A stretch of 64,000 nt of DNA. It comes from Kappaphycus alvarezii. Taxonomy: Eukaryota; Rhodophyta; Florideophyceae; Gigartinales; Solieriaceae. A program made the translations under genes and the position numbers. Shown here in pieces: positions 24,200-36,917 of this stretch. The notes under the pieces were generated by a model. The model did not search any database and was not told the DNA's origin. It saw nothing but the letters and a program-made list of their open reading frames with translations. The stretch spans positions 609,416 through 673,415 of the forward strand of contig NADL03000027.1 in NCBI GenBank assembly GCA_002205965.3, given 5' to 3'. Positions within the stretch are counted from its first letter, which is position 1. Every line of letters begins with the position of its first letter.

Positions 24200-27100
24200 G
24201 AGAAATACAAAGTCATTCATATGTTGGGTTGTGCGGAACTCTGCGTGCGTAAAGATTCCATTCATTGGTGCGCTAAGAAAGCCTGGACAAAGCGTAGTAG
24301 ATGATGATGCTCTCCTGTCGGCGGCGGGCTAATGTGGACTGTCGTTGCCGTCAATTGCGTCGACGTAAAAGGATAAAGCAGACGGCCTCCCAGGACGATT
24401 TCCTTCGGCGGACGAGATGCTTTGCGTGATCTTTGAGACGGTGGTACATCCTGCTCAGTAGCCGAAAAGTTGCGCCTACAAAGTTCCCCAGCATGTTTCA
24501 TATATCTAAGACTATTGTGTACTTATCGTACGTTAATGTGATTAATCATTTTCGCGAACACATAGTATCTCCAGGTAATGACCTTCATTACACTTGTAAA
24601 CGATTTTCGCACAACTTCCAGCTCATATTCTATAGCGTACGCCCTGAAGTATCACATAAATATTGTGTATCTTAATGGCTGAGGCATTCCTGTGGAGTCG
24701 AAATGGATACAACAATGCCACAGCGTGCTGTGCACGCGGCTCAAGCGCTCCCGTAGCTGCTCATAACATAACAACGGAGGCCTCTGGGAGCGACATGTAT
24801 AATTACTAGAGGGCAATACAGTGGAATGTGCTGCACTGCCAAGGTACAGTGGGTTTCTTACTCCTGGAGTGGCTAGCACATCTCCTGCCTCTCGTGTAGC
24901 CTTTTACCCCTGACAAACGCTCTCCCACACAACACTGTCCCAAGTCTTTCACAACATCATCTATCCCCACAGCAAAACTTGGAGGTGCTTTATCTATCCA
25001 GCTTCACTCTCCAAGTCGTGTGTCCCTCCTTGGATCCTTTTTTCACCACAATCCGACCGGGCGTACCATCAGTCGTGAGCCTCCCGAAGTATCTGTTTGC
25101 AACGACCTGTCGCTGACCGTACATGGCGCGGATCATACAGACTGCCAAAATATCAACCGGGGGGAAGGCGTCGCGTGACAAATTGATTATCCTTGCTGCT
25201 CGCTTCCTGGCCAAGGATTGCTTGGCGTAGAGCAAAGACAATGAATTAGTTTCCTACTGGGCAAATAATGCTCTAACCGAGGAAAAAGAGACATTCACAC
25301 AGGGTAGGCAATCATAACCCGGTAAATGCCCGACAGGTTGAGTGACACGTAGGTGACTACTCCAATCACCCGCTATCGTGAACACTCCGGCCTTGGGGTG
25401 TGTCTACTACGGACAAGAGTAGTTCCGTCTACTCCGGGCGCATGCTAGTTGAGTATAGCTGCAGTGATCCCGTGCAACGCTAGGCTTGCCGGTCACACAA
25501 CTAGGTAAAACCTAAACTAACTACACCGGGACTAACCCTGTCCTCGCTGATGCTGGTCAGGGAGTTGGCTGAGTGTTTTTTTCTGGTTTACTGAGGGCTG
25601 CAGGTTAGTGAGACCTTAGGTAGCAACGGTTCCACCTACTGTATTGTGACATTGTGAGCTAACTAGTCGTACAGTAATTACCACAATAAAGGGATAATTA
25701 AACAGATAAAATTAATTGCCATGGACCTTTATGTGGACCTGAAACGTGGAAACTACACGTGGGCTTAGACATGACAGCCTGTCTACACTGTAGTAGATAC
25801 AGCATGTGCGTGCGAAAATTAAAGGCCTAGTTTCCAAAGGCAAATGATGTGAAAGATGGGCGCAAGAATCCATGGGATGTTCCTCAAGGTTGCACTGCCT
25901 GCCAGAATACCTTCAAGTCCGCGGCACAACTGCAGCAGCATTAAAATGGTGTCTCGCAAAAGTATATGTTGTCTTATACATAAATCCTTATTGGATATCG
26001 CTGTTTTATTGCTCGTCTGCCTTTATTAGGATGCCTTCGGACTTTACGAATACTCCTTATCAGGCAATAGAACTCAATTGTAATCAGAAAGAGGGCACGA
26101 AAAGTTGAGGCGAGGAATTATTGAACATTTAACGGCACCTGAAGAACCCACGCAAGTGATTTGCATGCTCTTAATGCATAATTATTCGTTAACTGCATTT
26201 AAGGTTTCAATAGTGGTACTAAAATAGTTCATAAGAAGAAAAGATTCTATTGGAGTGAAAATTTTGATATAATTCGGGCTGCGGCCTGTAACCACTCTGA
26301 AGTTCCTGATTTCCTCGCTTTTTAGTCTATCCGAACATCACGGAACGATACAAGGTTTAAGAGACTTTTAGTCCAATCAGATTGCATTCATGATTCCAAA
26401 TACAGTAATTGATCAGTCAAATTCTCTATATACGCGCTAAGAACAACAACAAGGTGTATAGGGGCGAAATTTGACAATAAAGTTGAAATTGTATCTGACG
26501 CACTGCCAAAATTAACGGTTCCCATCAAAAGAAAAGGATTTTCGTGGCCGGATTGCAAGAAAAGGAAGAAGAGGCGCAGACAGGAGAAAGACTTTGGTAT
26601 TGTTGCCGGAAGCCGGTGCACAGAGGATTGACTTAATCGCAGAATCCTCATATGTACTCAAAATGTGAGTCTCTGGTAAACTTAGACAAAAGGGGCTCAG
26701 ATGCTGGTATAAAGTAAGTGTTTAGGCGAAAAAAAGAAATTAATCCACGAGTCAGGGTACAAAGAGGGTAGGGAGAATGAAGAAGGGCTGAATGTATCGC
26801 GCATAGATGAGCCGGTAGAAGAAGTGATAAAGGTCACCCAGAGACCGCCGATCGAAACCCTTTACCTGAGCAAATTTTTATTGACAGAACAGTTCTATTC
26901 CGATGCACAAGCTCGTGAATTGTCTGCAGCCCCTCCCTCATTTGGCCGTACCTGACCCTTCTGGTATCTGTCGTCGCAAAAAGAAGAAATGTAAGGCTTT
27001 AAATGGCTTACAAAACAGCAGCTTGCTAACCGCAAGATTAAGTGAGCCGCCATGACGTACTTTCAGAACTAGCAAAAGACGAAAATGCGACCTAACCACC

Positions 27101-30100
27101 GGATAACTGATGTAGTCGGACGCAGTCGAAGTCAAGAGTCTTTCGACTATTCCTGGGGTCTCCCGCCTCTGTCTGAGAACCGGCGTTTGTATCTGTAAAC
27201 GAAATTTGATAACTAATTCAACTCGAGAAACTGCGCATCTATGGATCAAGAATTAATGCAATTCTGAACTCGGGGTGATAACTGATGGTATGTTCAAATC
27301 ATTTACCTATCAGCTCTGCATCTATATAATCGATACCTGAAAAACTTGCAAAGTAGTCAGTAAAGAGGTATCTAGCGACTTTGACGCAGTTAAATTTACA
27401 ATTAACTCATTTATTTATTTAAGCCTAAACTCCATAGAAATACCCTTCTGTTAAATTACTCCCCTAGTACAGTGAGATCACTATTGGAGGCCAATACTCG
27501 AAAGATTTGAGGCTAAGAAGGATTTCGAGACAAGCTCCTCTCAACATTTAGTATATTCGCTCCTAGGGGCTGTACGGTACGAATACAATGAGCGGTACCG
27601 CAGTGGAGGCTGTGGAGGTTGCTAGCGAGGAAGAGATTGGAATGGACTGCCGTGACCTGAATGGGGTCTGTAGGTACACCAATATATAAATTGTCGGATA
27701 TTTCAGTTTAGATAGCTTGTCATGGTGGGTTGTGATTATGGCGGTAGAAGGGCCACTTGTCTTTTAGAAGTAGTGTAGATTAGTTTACAGTAGTATTAAA
27801 AGGTTAGCTCACCTTATAAGGAGATCGAAAGGAGTGGAAGTAGTAGAATCGCAAAGATAAGCACTGTAAAAATTAAGTGAAATGTGTAGATCCAAATAGA
27901 CAATTCCAAAAATAAATAATAAAATTACCTGAATAGTACTCAGAAAAACGGTAAAAAGAATAATAATATGTATTGATCGACAGGGACAGTTTGATGGCTC
28001 GAAGCTTGCTAAATTTTTCTAACAGCCTAAGATCATTTAAAGTATAGCAGAGTAAAATAGCTACAAAGATGATTCCAACAGTAAAATAATTTTGGTAGAC
28101 CAAATTCATGTTCAGTAATAATTATAGAATAATTATCCAGGTGAGCATCAATCCAAATAATAATTTGCTAGAAATATAATTCCATTAATTATAACTGTAG
28201 AATTTAAAACCCAGCTGGCAGACATGAAAATTGCTTCACTTGTAATAAAGTATAAACTATGGGCCAGTCCAAATAAATAGAATTATTTTTCTATGATTCA
28301 CAACAAATAGAAACTGTTGGCCTCTGATTAAATATTGTTCCACAATTTTTTCACTTTATTTGGTATGGAAACAAATTAAATAGTTTTCCAATACTTGTTA
28401 AATTATTTTTTCAATTTTCACAAGCACTCTTTGGCCCCACGTACAAGTTTTACTACCTTACGCACTCTCCAAAGTGCTCCTTTTGTCATACTTAGGTTTA
28501 AGCACCCACCAATAATCTGAACATTTTACTATTGCTTCCCTCGCAAACTCCTATAGTCTAATACCCGTGATATGGCGGTGCCGGTCTTCGTTCTAGGTAT
28601 CCTTTATTTGTATTACTTACCGACTCAATCATTTGTCTTGTACCTCAAACTCAAGTGAAACGGAGGGAAATTATTCTTCAAGCTTTTGAACCCGATTTCC
28701 GCGTACCAGTTTTTAGATTTTTTATTGCGAAGTAGGTACCTTGGATATTATTTCTCCGAACGCAGACTTTTTCTCTAATAGTTCGTAATATGGTGAAAAA
28801 TTTCGCTATTCTGACTGCTTCTGGGTATCAATAAGGTCCAACGCAAGCCGAAGAAGTGAAAGATATAGCAACTTCTGATGAATACCTAAGCTAAAAATTA
28901 CAAGGGGCCCTGAGCAACTCTATATGTCACTGAGATAGTCCTAAACTGTGAACGCGGGTGGTTTCCAGAGTTTAGCGTGAAATATGGCATTGCTTCCATA
29001 CTCCTGTATTGAGCTTTCAATCCCTTCTGTTATCTACGTTCTTTTTCTTCTCTGGAGTTGGAAACCGAGTAGGTGAGCGAGAATCTATTCCTGAGGCCGA
29101 TTGGTCTGCGGCAACCGCCTTCCGATCGATTACTGGTACCGTGCTTGGCCCTGGTGCGTTATTTTCCTCTTTTGCGGTAAATGGTGGTACTTTTGATTGA
29201 GAATCATTCTTATCCTTGGATCCAAACAGCCAGATATCGAGCTTATCCAGCTCCTTTTCATAGCTCCCTTTTCCTTCTCCTTTTCCATTTGAGGTTTCTG
29301 CGACTCTTTATTCATTGTTAGTCGACTGTAGGACAAGATACAAGTTATGAGGGCGGTCAATTGGTTATTCCTTGAACTTTAGAGAAGTTCTGGCAACGCA
29401 GAAGACAATCGACGTAAATTTACTCTCTTTCCAGAACCATTTTCTGTTTTGTGGATTTCAGCAGACGTGTTAGGCGGAGAACTAGGCTTTGCTATCTATC
29501 CAAGTACCCTTTGCATCTTTTAGACCAAATATCGGAAAGCTACTGCAGAGTAGTGCCGGAACCAATAACAGAGAATCGTTCGATTTCTGCCCGGGGGTCG
29601 GGTCAATTGTCCGACCTCAGGGTTGGTTTATATAGACTCGGAATTTTTTAATACTGGATATGCACTTTGAAAACCTAACTTTTCCTTAATCTTCGAATCT
29701 AATCCCGAATGCAGTACCCAAATCGTTGATTCTGGTGCTAAATATGTAACCCTCTGGTAAGCATTTGCAGTACTTGCCATACAGTACAGCACGATAGCTA
29801 CCGTACATACCGAAATACACGACTGTTGTACTTTACCACAGACATATGCAGGTGCAACATGCAGTCTTGAATACCCCACTGTACCCGTAGTCGGTCCCTG
29901 CAGCGGAACCCTCATGCTGTATGCATTACTGTAATGTCAGAGGCACACTGCCGCGACCGTAATGTCCAACGCAGCTTGTCTGCAGGGCGGAATTGAGCAG
30001 GCTTTTTATGGAAAATTAGGAGGTACTACTGGTGACGCTGGAGGATATTCCGGGCCACAACCGACCATGCTGTATCTTTCAAATATTAAATGACCCCATA

Positions 30101-32090
30101 TGCGCCCCTGTAAATTACATGCTGTAATGCCATACAGCTTCAGTACTGCAGTTGATCTCAACCTTTGCTGGAGGGTGCACGCGAATGTTGTTGGTGCTCA
30201 ATGATTCTGACATTCCAACCAAGTCAACTTACGTGCAGTAGTTCCCTTCCATCACCAGCGACCAATCTACTTTGCCATGATGGCAATTCAACAGTGTTTT
30301 CAATTGCCCTTGTGTGTTGAATAAGCTGACATCTGTTCAGGCCCACCGACGCAAGGTCCTGAACCTCTAGACATTGATTTCTGATGCAATTGCTGTTGAC
30401 CTTTTATAAGTGAGAAACTTTACTTCATTGAGTGAAGTGCACGTCTATCATACAGCTTATTCGACCTGGTCAACACGCATTTTCAACAAAGAAGCAAAAA
30501 AGGAAAACTACATCCTCGCTGGGTATTGCTTTTTTGTTACTTGGGACTAGTTCACGTCTTCCCCCACTGGGCAGTTTGCAATCGAAACAAATTAGTTCAG
30601 CGGTTTCAAGAATTAAATACCCTATAAATCGGTTATAATTCAAACATGTAAAAATATATTGAAGTACAGTATTATAACTTTTGTTATTCATCCGATAGAT
30701 TAAGTTCACTAATGAAACAGCACCTTTTCCCTCCCACCTCTCTCTAGCGGTTTCCTAACGACCCTGCACGTTGCACGTACATCACAATAGCCGAAGTAAA
30801 CGATCATTACACACACTGAATTCTATCAAACTGCTATGCTAGGTTTTCAGAAATCCGTTTTGATGACGGTGTGGTTGCAGTTTTTCATCGGGGAAACATC
30901 ATACCAACATCGTTTTAAGTGTTCTCGCCACGAAAATCAACAACCTTACTGGAATGACAACCTCGAGTTAGGGTTGCATCTATTACATAATCAGATGAAA
31001 ATTGTTTACCCTTAGTAGTCGACAGCTATTCTAGTGTGCAATCAAGGGCATGAGTATGGTTGCCCTTTGTTTTTTGGCATGCTATTGCTACTCGTTTCCT
31101 CCCAGCAAGTTCATGACCTGGGTGTGTCTATCAGGTTTTGAATGCTGGGAGGTCAGGTGATACGAGGTTGGAAAACAAGATCATACTTATTTGCAACGCT
31201 AATGGAATGCTAATCATAGGAAAACTAGCTCCCATGTCAACAAAATCATAAAGCTATACTTACAGTGGCAATGTACCAGGACTAACCACGAGCTGAGGAT
31301 TGGCTATGCTTTGGAATTAGTACCACAGTCTGAATCCGAAAAAATGATACCAAATTGGACTATGAGTTTTGTTCGGTCCTTGAATTGTAATGTCCAGTTT
31401 CAATCAGCAAGTCTGCTAGTTTGGGAGCACAAGTTAACATTGGTCAACTGCGGGCCCGCATCCCTTTGATTGAACGGGCGTCGTAAAAGGGCCAGTAAAG
31501 CGGTTTCTCTTGCTCACAGTGAATCTTAGAGAACGAGCACTGTGCGATCTGACTGACCTGCGATGATGAACACTGAGTAATGCTCATGGTGACTGTTCGG
31601 GAGCGAACAGTGACCATCGGAGCGAACAGTGACCTGTTACACGGCCCAATATGAAGAGGTGCAAGCGCATTTAGTTATTGTCCAGCGCAATATGTACGTT
31701 GTAGAGGCAAAGCGCTGTTCGCCAGACAACAGGAACACTGGAATGGTGTTTTCCCAAATCTACCACTCTTTCGTGGCCAAGTGGATGCATGTCATGTACA
31801 GCAATGACGGTTTTGTTTGTACGCTACAAGCTTTGTTAAGTACAATACTGTAGAGCCTCTTGTGATTGTACCGGTGCCGCTTATCACATCATGCTCGGTG
31901 CAATACCCAAAAAAAGTCCAAAAAGACCTTTATGGGCAGGGATCGTAGAAGCCGCGCTGTACTTTTACACTGGACTGGTAATTAACCAGCATCGTATTGT
32001 ACAGTATAGTACAGTACTTTTCCATATTCTAAACGTCGACATCCAAGAACAATTCATCCAACAGTGTTTCTCCTCCCACCAAATCTTCTT
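24200..32090. other. long gene-poor stretch, AT-rich from about 26 kb
   Basis: No gene is supported over about 7.9 kb. A minus-strand frame at 25,241-24,990 (83 residues, LARKRAARIINLSRDAFPP) has a protein-like mix but no known motif. 27,800-28,450 is strongly AT-rich. TACAGTAC-type words cluster at 29,765-29,810, 30,120-30,150 and 31,790-31,850. A short inverted repeat GTGACTGTTCGGGAGCGAACAGTGACC lies at about 31,590, with another GAGCGAACAGTGACC just after it at 31,620. No transposon ends were recognised. Confidence 0.45.
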
Positions 32091-32096
32091 CAAACC

Positions 32097-33299
32097 ATGG
32101 ACGAGCAGCAATACATTCTACGTCTTCCGGAGGCCCTTGTCGAGCCTATGCGTTTTGCCCTTTCCAGCACCAAAAAGCGAGAAACAGCAGGCGACGAACG
32201 CAAACCAAGCGCCTTTTCCATTAACTTTACCGATACCCGCAATGCGATCTTTACCGTCGACGGTACTGCCTACCCCGCCACCCTAATGGACTTCCCAACC
32301 CTTATCGAGACTCATAAAACTGCGGACAAGCGCACCTTTTACAAGTCGGGTGACATTCACCAAGCCCTTGTCGTCCGCATGCCCGATGACCCAAACCAGA
32401 AACCTTTGTGCTTCAGAATGGTCTTACTCCAGCTTCAAGAGATGCTGCGAGAAGGTTGGCGCCACCGAAACGACTCTTTTCTCAAGCCCAGGTAGAGTCG
32501 GTTGAACACCGCGTCAAGTTGGTCATCGATCACAAGATCAAAATTGTTGCAAAGAAGGACACAAAGCCTCCACCAGCAGAGGAGGAACTGGTAGAGATTG
32601 AGGAAGAGACTACGGCTGGCGATACTGCGAATCCGCCAGGGATACCGCACCCGATTCGGCATCTGAAAATGTTAAAACTTTACAAACTACAAACGAAGCA
32701 ACGCCGACCAACGTGAAGCCTGCGGTGGCAGGTGGGACGATAACGAATACTGCGGTAGGGGAAACTGGAGAGAGGACAAAGATGGAAAGACAGCAGAATC
32801 AGAAACGGAGGAGAAAGCGGGTGGAGATGCAATGGTGGCTGCTTCTCCCATGGGAGAGGTGGCGGCGTCGCCAATGCCACTAACACCTGCTGCAATGACA
32901 CCGCAGTGATGACACCCGGGGCGATGACGCCAATGCCGGATGGGGAGGACGAGGAGGATGATGAGGATGACGAGGACTTTGCCGAGATGGCCGGGGCGCT
33001 TTTGGAGGATGACGAGGAGGAGGAGGCCAAGAAGAGAATTGAGAGGTCCAATTTGGATCAGAAGATTATGGAACAAAAGGACAAGATTCGGCAGGTGGAA
33101 GAGAGGGCGGCAAAGGCTCCCAATCACGTGTTGAGGCAACGTATATGGGAAAAAGGGAGAGATGGAAAACGCGTTGCGACAACTGGAAAAGGAGAGCGGA
33201 CCTTGGGGACTAGGTCGGGATACGCGGGTTTGTGAGTTAATTGAGGTTTTCTTTGGTGAGGAAGGGCGCCATTGGATGGAGCGATGTACGTATATATAG
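32097..33299 (+). CDS. TAF7: TAF7-like subunit of general transcription factor TFIID
   Basis: TAF7 (TAFII55) is a nuclear subunit of TFIID, which recognises RNA polymerase II core promoters. The ATG at 32,097 has a good context (CAAACCATGG). The TAFII55 N-domain is clear: YILRLPEALVEPMR, FTVDGTAYPATLMDFPTLIE, then TADKRTFYKSGDIHQALVV. In another frame (32,400-32,530) comes NGLTPASRDAARRL...VESVEHRVKLVI, the end of the domain. An acidic run follows at 32,940-33,020 (EDEEDDEDDEDFAEMAGALL). A C-terminal coiled coil KIRQVEERAAKAPNHVLRQR then passes in a further frame into EMENALRQLEKESG, with a stop at 33,297. At least four single-base frame changes (near 32,400, 32,620, 32,780-32,900 and 33,150) split a colinear protein of about 400 residues. 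The gene converges on TTC1, 61 bp away. Confidence 0.88.
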
Positions 33300-33360
33300 C
33301 AACCTGAGCGAGAGGCAAATGTAAATGCACAGGATGGCGTGGATGCCTGACGATGCGGTC

Positions 33361-33997
33361 TCACCGCTTCATACTGACGCTATAACTGCCTGTCTTTGGA
33401 TCCTTGTCGAGCGAAAAGTCGTTGAGACTCATACCGAAATTGCCCAGTATGGAATTTCCCAACTCCTTCAATCCATCCATAGCCTCCTTGGCATCCTTCT
33501 TTCCTTATCCTCTGCCAATTTTCCAATTGCTTCACCTCCGCGCCGTCACCAAGCTCCTTTGCATCGTCAACGGCAGCGCGATATTCACCCAACTTGACAC
33601 GGGCCTCCTTACGACGCATCAACGCCTTGACATACCCAGGCTTCAATTCCAACGCACGGCTAGCATTAGAAATGGTCTCCCGGTATAATTTGAGCTTGAG
33701 AAACACTGCTGCACGATTTGCAAAGGCGATTGCAAGGTCGGCGGGTGTGGAATGAGTACTTGATGCTGCACGAGTGTATTCATCCAAGCGGAGGGTAATC
33801 GCCATCGCGATAGTACTTGTTGCCTGCTTCTTTGGCTTGGAGGGCTTGTTCTGCGGTGATGGTGTCGGTGGGGTGGGCAGGGAGGTGTGGATGCGGGGGG
33901 TGCGGGGACGGGGTTTTCGACGGTGTCGTTTGTGGAGAGGTGTCCCCATGCGGGCTTGGGTGTAGGCGGCTTGGGATTTTTGGTGGGTGTTGGACAT
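33361..33997 (-). CDS. TTC1: TTC1-like tetratricopeptide repeat co-chaperone
   Basis: TTC1-type proteins are small TPR adaptors that bind Hsp70/Hsp90 tails and other partners in the cytosol. The likely start is the ATG at 33,997. In order there is a low-complexity lead, then ITAEQALQAKEAGNKYYRDG (first TPR, about 33,860-33,795), then a frame change. The second TPR is DLAIAFANRAAVFLKLKLYR and the third is GYVKALMRRKEARVKLGEYR. Another frame change leads to the hallmark C-terminus DGLKELGNSILGNFGMSLND followed by KDPKTGSYSV, with a stop at 33,361. That tail (LGN..L..FG.S...F....TGSY) is what points to TTC1 and not another TPR protein. Two or more single-base frame breaks are present. Confidence 0.82.
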
Positions 33998-34588
33998 GGG
34001 GCGGAGGTGTTGAGCGGTGGGAATTGGGGCCGTTAAAGAAGATGAGATGGAGATGAATGATGGGGGCGGATCAAACGCGGTAGCATTCAAGGAAGGATCT
34101 AGACAGCAGCATCAACGCTTTGTGAGCGAGGCTACAGCACTGAATTTGAGTGATACAAAGGTGGAGCGTTGTAATCCCTCGAAAACTACCGGCCCTGTTT
34201 AGTAGCCCAGGCTACATTTATGTAACATACTGTACGGTCCATTCGGTCGGGGCGTTAGCTTACAGTTAGTTTTGTTGGAGGAATGGAAGACACTCCAACC
34301 TGTTGACGCTGTAATGCATTTCATGTGACAATGTTTACAGAAGTCCATAATATCATAAGGGCAATACTGTTGAGGCCGGTGAGCTTTGGCCATATTTTAC
34401 CATTTTGTGGTAACAGACCGTAGCGAATCACCTCTGGCGAGATCTTTGTCAACAAGGCACAAGCCCCCAATCCAGTTCACAGGCAAGAATGCCTACAGTT
34501 CACTGTACTGTACACCGGTTGTATTACAACCTGATCCTCTGAGCAATCGTTCATAACGAGCTCCAAGTTGCAGATTGCAGCCCGCTCC

Positions 34589-35554
34589 ATGATGACACCC
34601 ACCAATTACCATCTCTGCCGTCCTCTTCTACACCACTACTCGTCACTTACCCATCAATCCTACAATTCACCCGCCCCCCGCACAGCCCCCAACTCCCAAA
34701 ATTCCCTCACGACTCCCCCACCCAAAATGCCATTCTTCCTCTTCATCCCTCCAACACCTCTCCGCAATCTTGACCCACCGAATCCGCACCGCACCCTATC
34801 CCCAATCCGCGCCTGCACTTCCGCCCCACGCCAGCTCCGCCGCCGACCCCAGCCGAAATCGACACTCTCTTTTCCCGTCTCCCACATCAACAAAAACCTC
34901 CGCCGCAAAGCCTCCATCCAACTCTCCGAAATTGCCACACCAGACACCATTTCCCGTTTATCATCCCTCCTTTGCGCCTCTGATACTTCCCACCGCCGTG
35001 CAGCCGTTCAGGCCCTTGGCATGACCGGCCTGCCTGCTCTTCCCACCATTCTCGCCCGACTCGACAATGACTCCAATATCACCGTCCGTTCCTCATGTGT
35101 CAAAGTTCTCGCCGCAATAGCCCTTTACTATCCTCAAGAGCGTGCCACCTTCCCTTCAGAGGCCCTTGATCTTCTTGAAACTATCGTGGAAAACCCAGCC
35201 ACCGACCCGGTCACAAGATTCCACCATTGGTTGTCTGGGCACTCTTGGCTGTGACGTACGAGACCGTGATCGTCAACTCGTTCATCATGGTTCGGAGCGA
35301 GCAGTTGGACACTTTTGAAACTCTGTACCAATGCTGACATGGCTATCGCCTCGGCCGCAGTCGGTGCAGCAGCGCAAGTAGCCCAGAACGCCTCCCTCAA
35401 CTCAAGGCTGTCATCACCTCTGAGTTACGAACTCATTACCGATGAAGACCCTGACGATCCCGATGCAGGCTTTAATTACGCCAGTCAAATGGCCGCTTCT
35501 CATCTCGAGCAACTTGAAAGTGGAAACCGCATCCCGCCTCAAGATCAAACATAA
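34589..35554 (+). CDS. HEAT-repeat (PBS-lyase/NblB-like) protein, probably plastid-targeted
   Basis: The protein is a run of HEAT repeats of the phycobilin-lyase class: NLRRKASIQLSEIATPDTIS, then HRRAAVQALGMTGLPALPTI, then TVRSSCVKVLAAIALYYP, ending near 35,554. Cyanobacterial and algal relatives chaperone or attach bilins, or act in phycobilisome turnover; that role is inference here. The N-terminal part (about 34,589-34,870) is rich in S, T, P and R and poor in acids, as in an organelle transit peptide. There are at least two frame breaks: one near 34,880-34,890 at an A-run (EIDTLFSRLPHQ continues in a different frame) and one near 35,215. A last segment ADMAIASAAVGAAAQVAQ resumes in frame at about 35,330. 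It converges on RF1, 21 bp away, and is divergent from TTC1. Confidence 0.65.
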
Positions 35555-35575
35555 TACAATACTTGCTTCTCTGCC

Positions 35576-36917
35576 TTATCCCACTGTCTCTGCCAGTCCA
35601 TATCCCTCCAATCCACCTGTTCCATCCTCCTCATGCTTTGCAATCTCCAAAATTTCTTTCACGGTAACCAAATCTCTCGCCCGCTTCACCCCCTCCATGA
35701 TTCGATCCAATCCCTGTCCCCCATGCAGCACATCTTCCAAATTAGCATTCTTCTCCCTACTAAATCGCCTACCGATGGCAATAGCTCCGTCATCCCTCGG
35801 TCAATCACCAAACGATGATCAGTTACCCGTCGTTGTGGAAAGTTGTATGTCCGATGCGGTCACTTCTTTCCCCAGCAGTCTCCCCGAGCTGCTTTCTGCG
35901 CTCCGCCACCGCTTGGCAACTTGTTCAGCTTCTTTCGCAGCAGCGATTCTCGCCGCAAGGGCCTCCATTGCGATCTGTCGATTTCGATGCTGCGATCGTT
36001 CTTCCTGGCTCTGAGCAACAGTCCGGTAGGGATATGGGTAATACGCACGGCGCTTCTGTCTTGTTGACGTGTTGACCACCGGCGCCGCTGGCACGGTACA
36101 CATCAATTTTGATCTCTGCCTCGGACAGCTTCACCTCCCGAGCAGCATTGCGATTGTCCGACAAAACGGCTACCGATGCAGTGCTGGTATGAATTCTACC
36201 ATGTGTCTCAGTAGCTGGGATACGTTGGACGCGATGAACGCCTGCTTCAGACAGGAGAAGTGAGGAGATGTTCGGGGCCGAGACACGAAGAATGAGCTCG
36301 CGAAATCCGCCTTTCGGGGCATTGGAAATGGAGAGTGGGCTGAGTTTCCAGTTGCGACGGGCAGCAAGCCGTGTGTACATGAGGTGAAGATCGTTGACAA
36401 AGAGAGCGGCTTCGTCTCCGCCGGCACCGGCACGTAGTTCGAGGATGGCAGAGTTTGGATTTGAATTGACAGGATTGGTGTGTGTGAGATGGTGGTGAAG
36501 GGGGAGAAGTGGAAAGGAGGGAGGTGGTGGTGTCGGCGAGTTGGGAGAGGAGTTGGGAATGCTCATCTTGAATGAGTTGGAGGAGTTCTGTTTCGTTGGG
36601 ATTTTCGGATTTGAGAGTCTGGAGATCGGAAAGAGAATCGTGGAGGGAATGGTTCCGGAGATGAGAGGGGGAAGCGGGTTGAGGAGTCGGAGTGTGGTGG
36701 CGTGGGGGCAGCAGATGAGGCTGAGTTTGAAGGGTTTGGAGACGGGAGAGGAGGGTGCAAGTCAGGGGAAGGAGACGGGTGGAGATTGTGTAGAGGTCGG
36801 AGGGTGAGAGATGGGAGAATGTAGATAATTGTCGGCGCTGTTGGGGGGAAGGGTGAGATGTCGGGTAAGTCGGGTGGGCCGGAAAGTGGTGGGAAAGCTG
36901 GCGGGAGGTCGTAACAT
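35576..36917 (-). CDS. organellar peptide chain release factor 1
   Basis: Class I release factors hydrolyse peptidyl-tRNA at UAA/UAG on bacterial-type ribosomes. This copy should act in mitochondrion or plastid, since its start (MLRPPASFPTTFRPTRLTRH, ATG at 36,917) looks like a transit peptide. In order, a helical N-domain (about 36,790-36,520) is followed by ILELRAGAGGDEAALFVNDL (about 36,450). GVHRVQRIPATETHGRIHTS comes next, then the catalytic GAGGQHVNKTE (about 36,080, with the invariant GGQ). RITHIPTGLLLRARKNDRS, ARIAAAKEAEQ and the RF1-type RTYNFPQRRVTDHR (about 35,835) follow, then NANLEDVLHGGQGLDRIMEG, with a stop at 35,576. At least five single-base frame changes break an otherwise colinear protein of about 445 residues. 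Confidence 0.88.

Noticed and set aside
32906-33235. Acidic frame as an independent gene
   Set aside because: Its coiled-coil end (KAPNHVLRQR) and acidic run match the C-terminal part of TAF7, directly downstream of the N-domain on the same strand.
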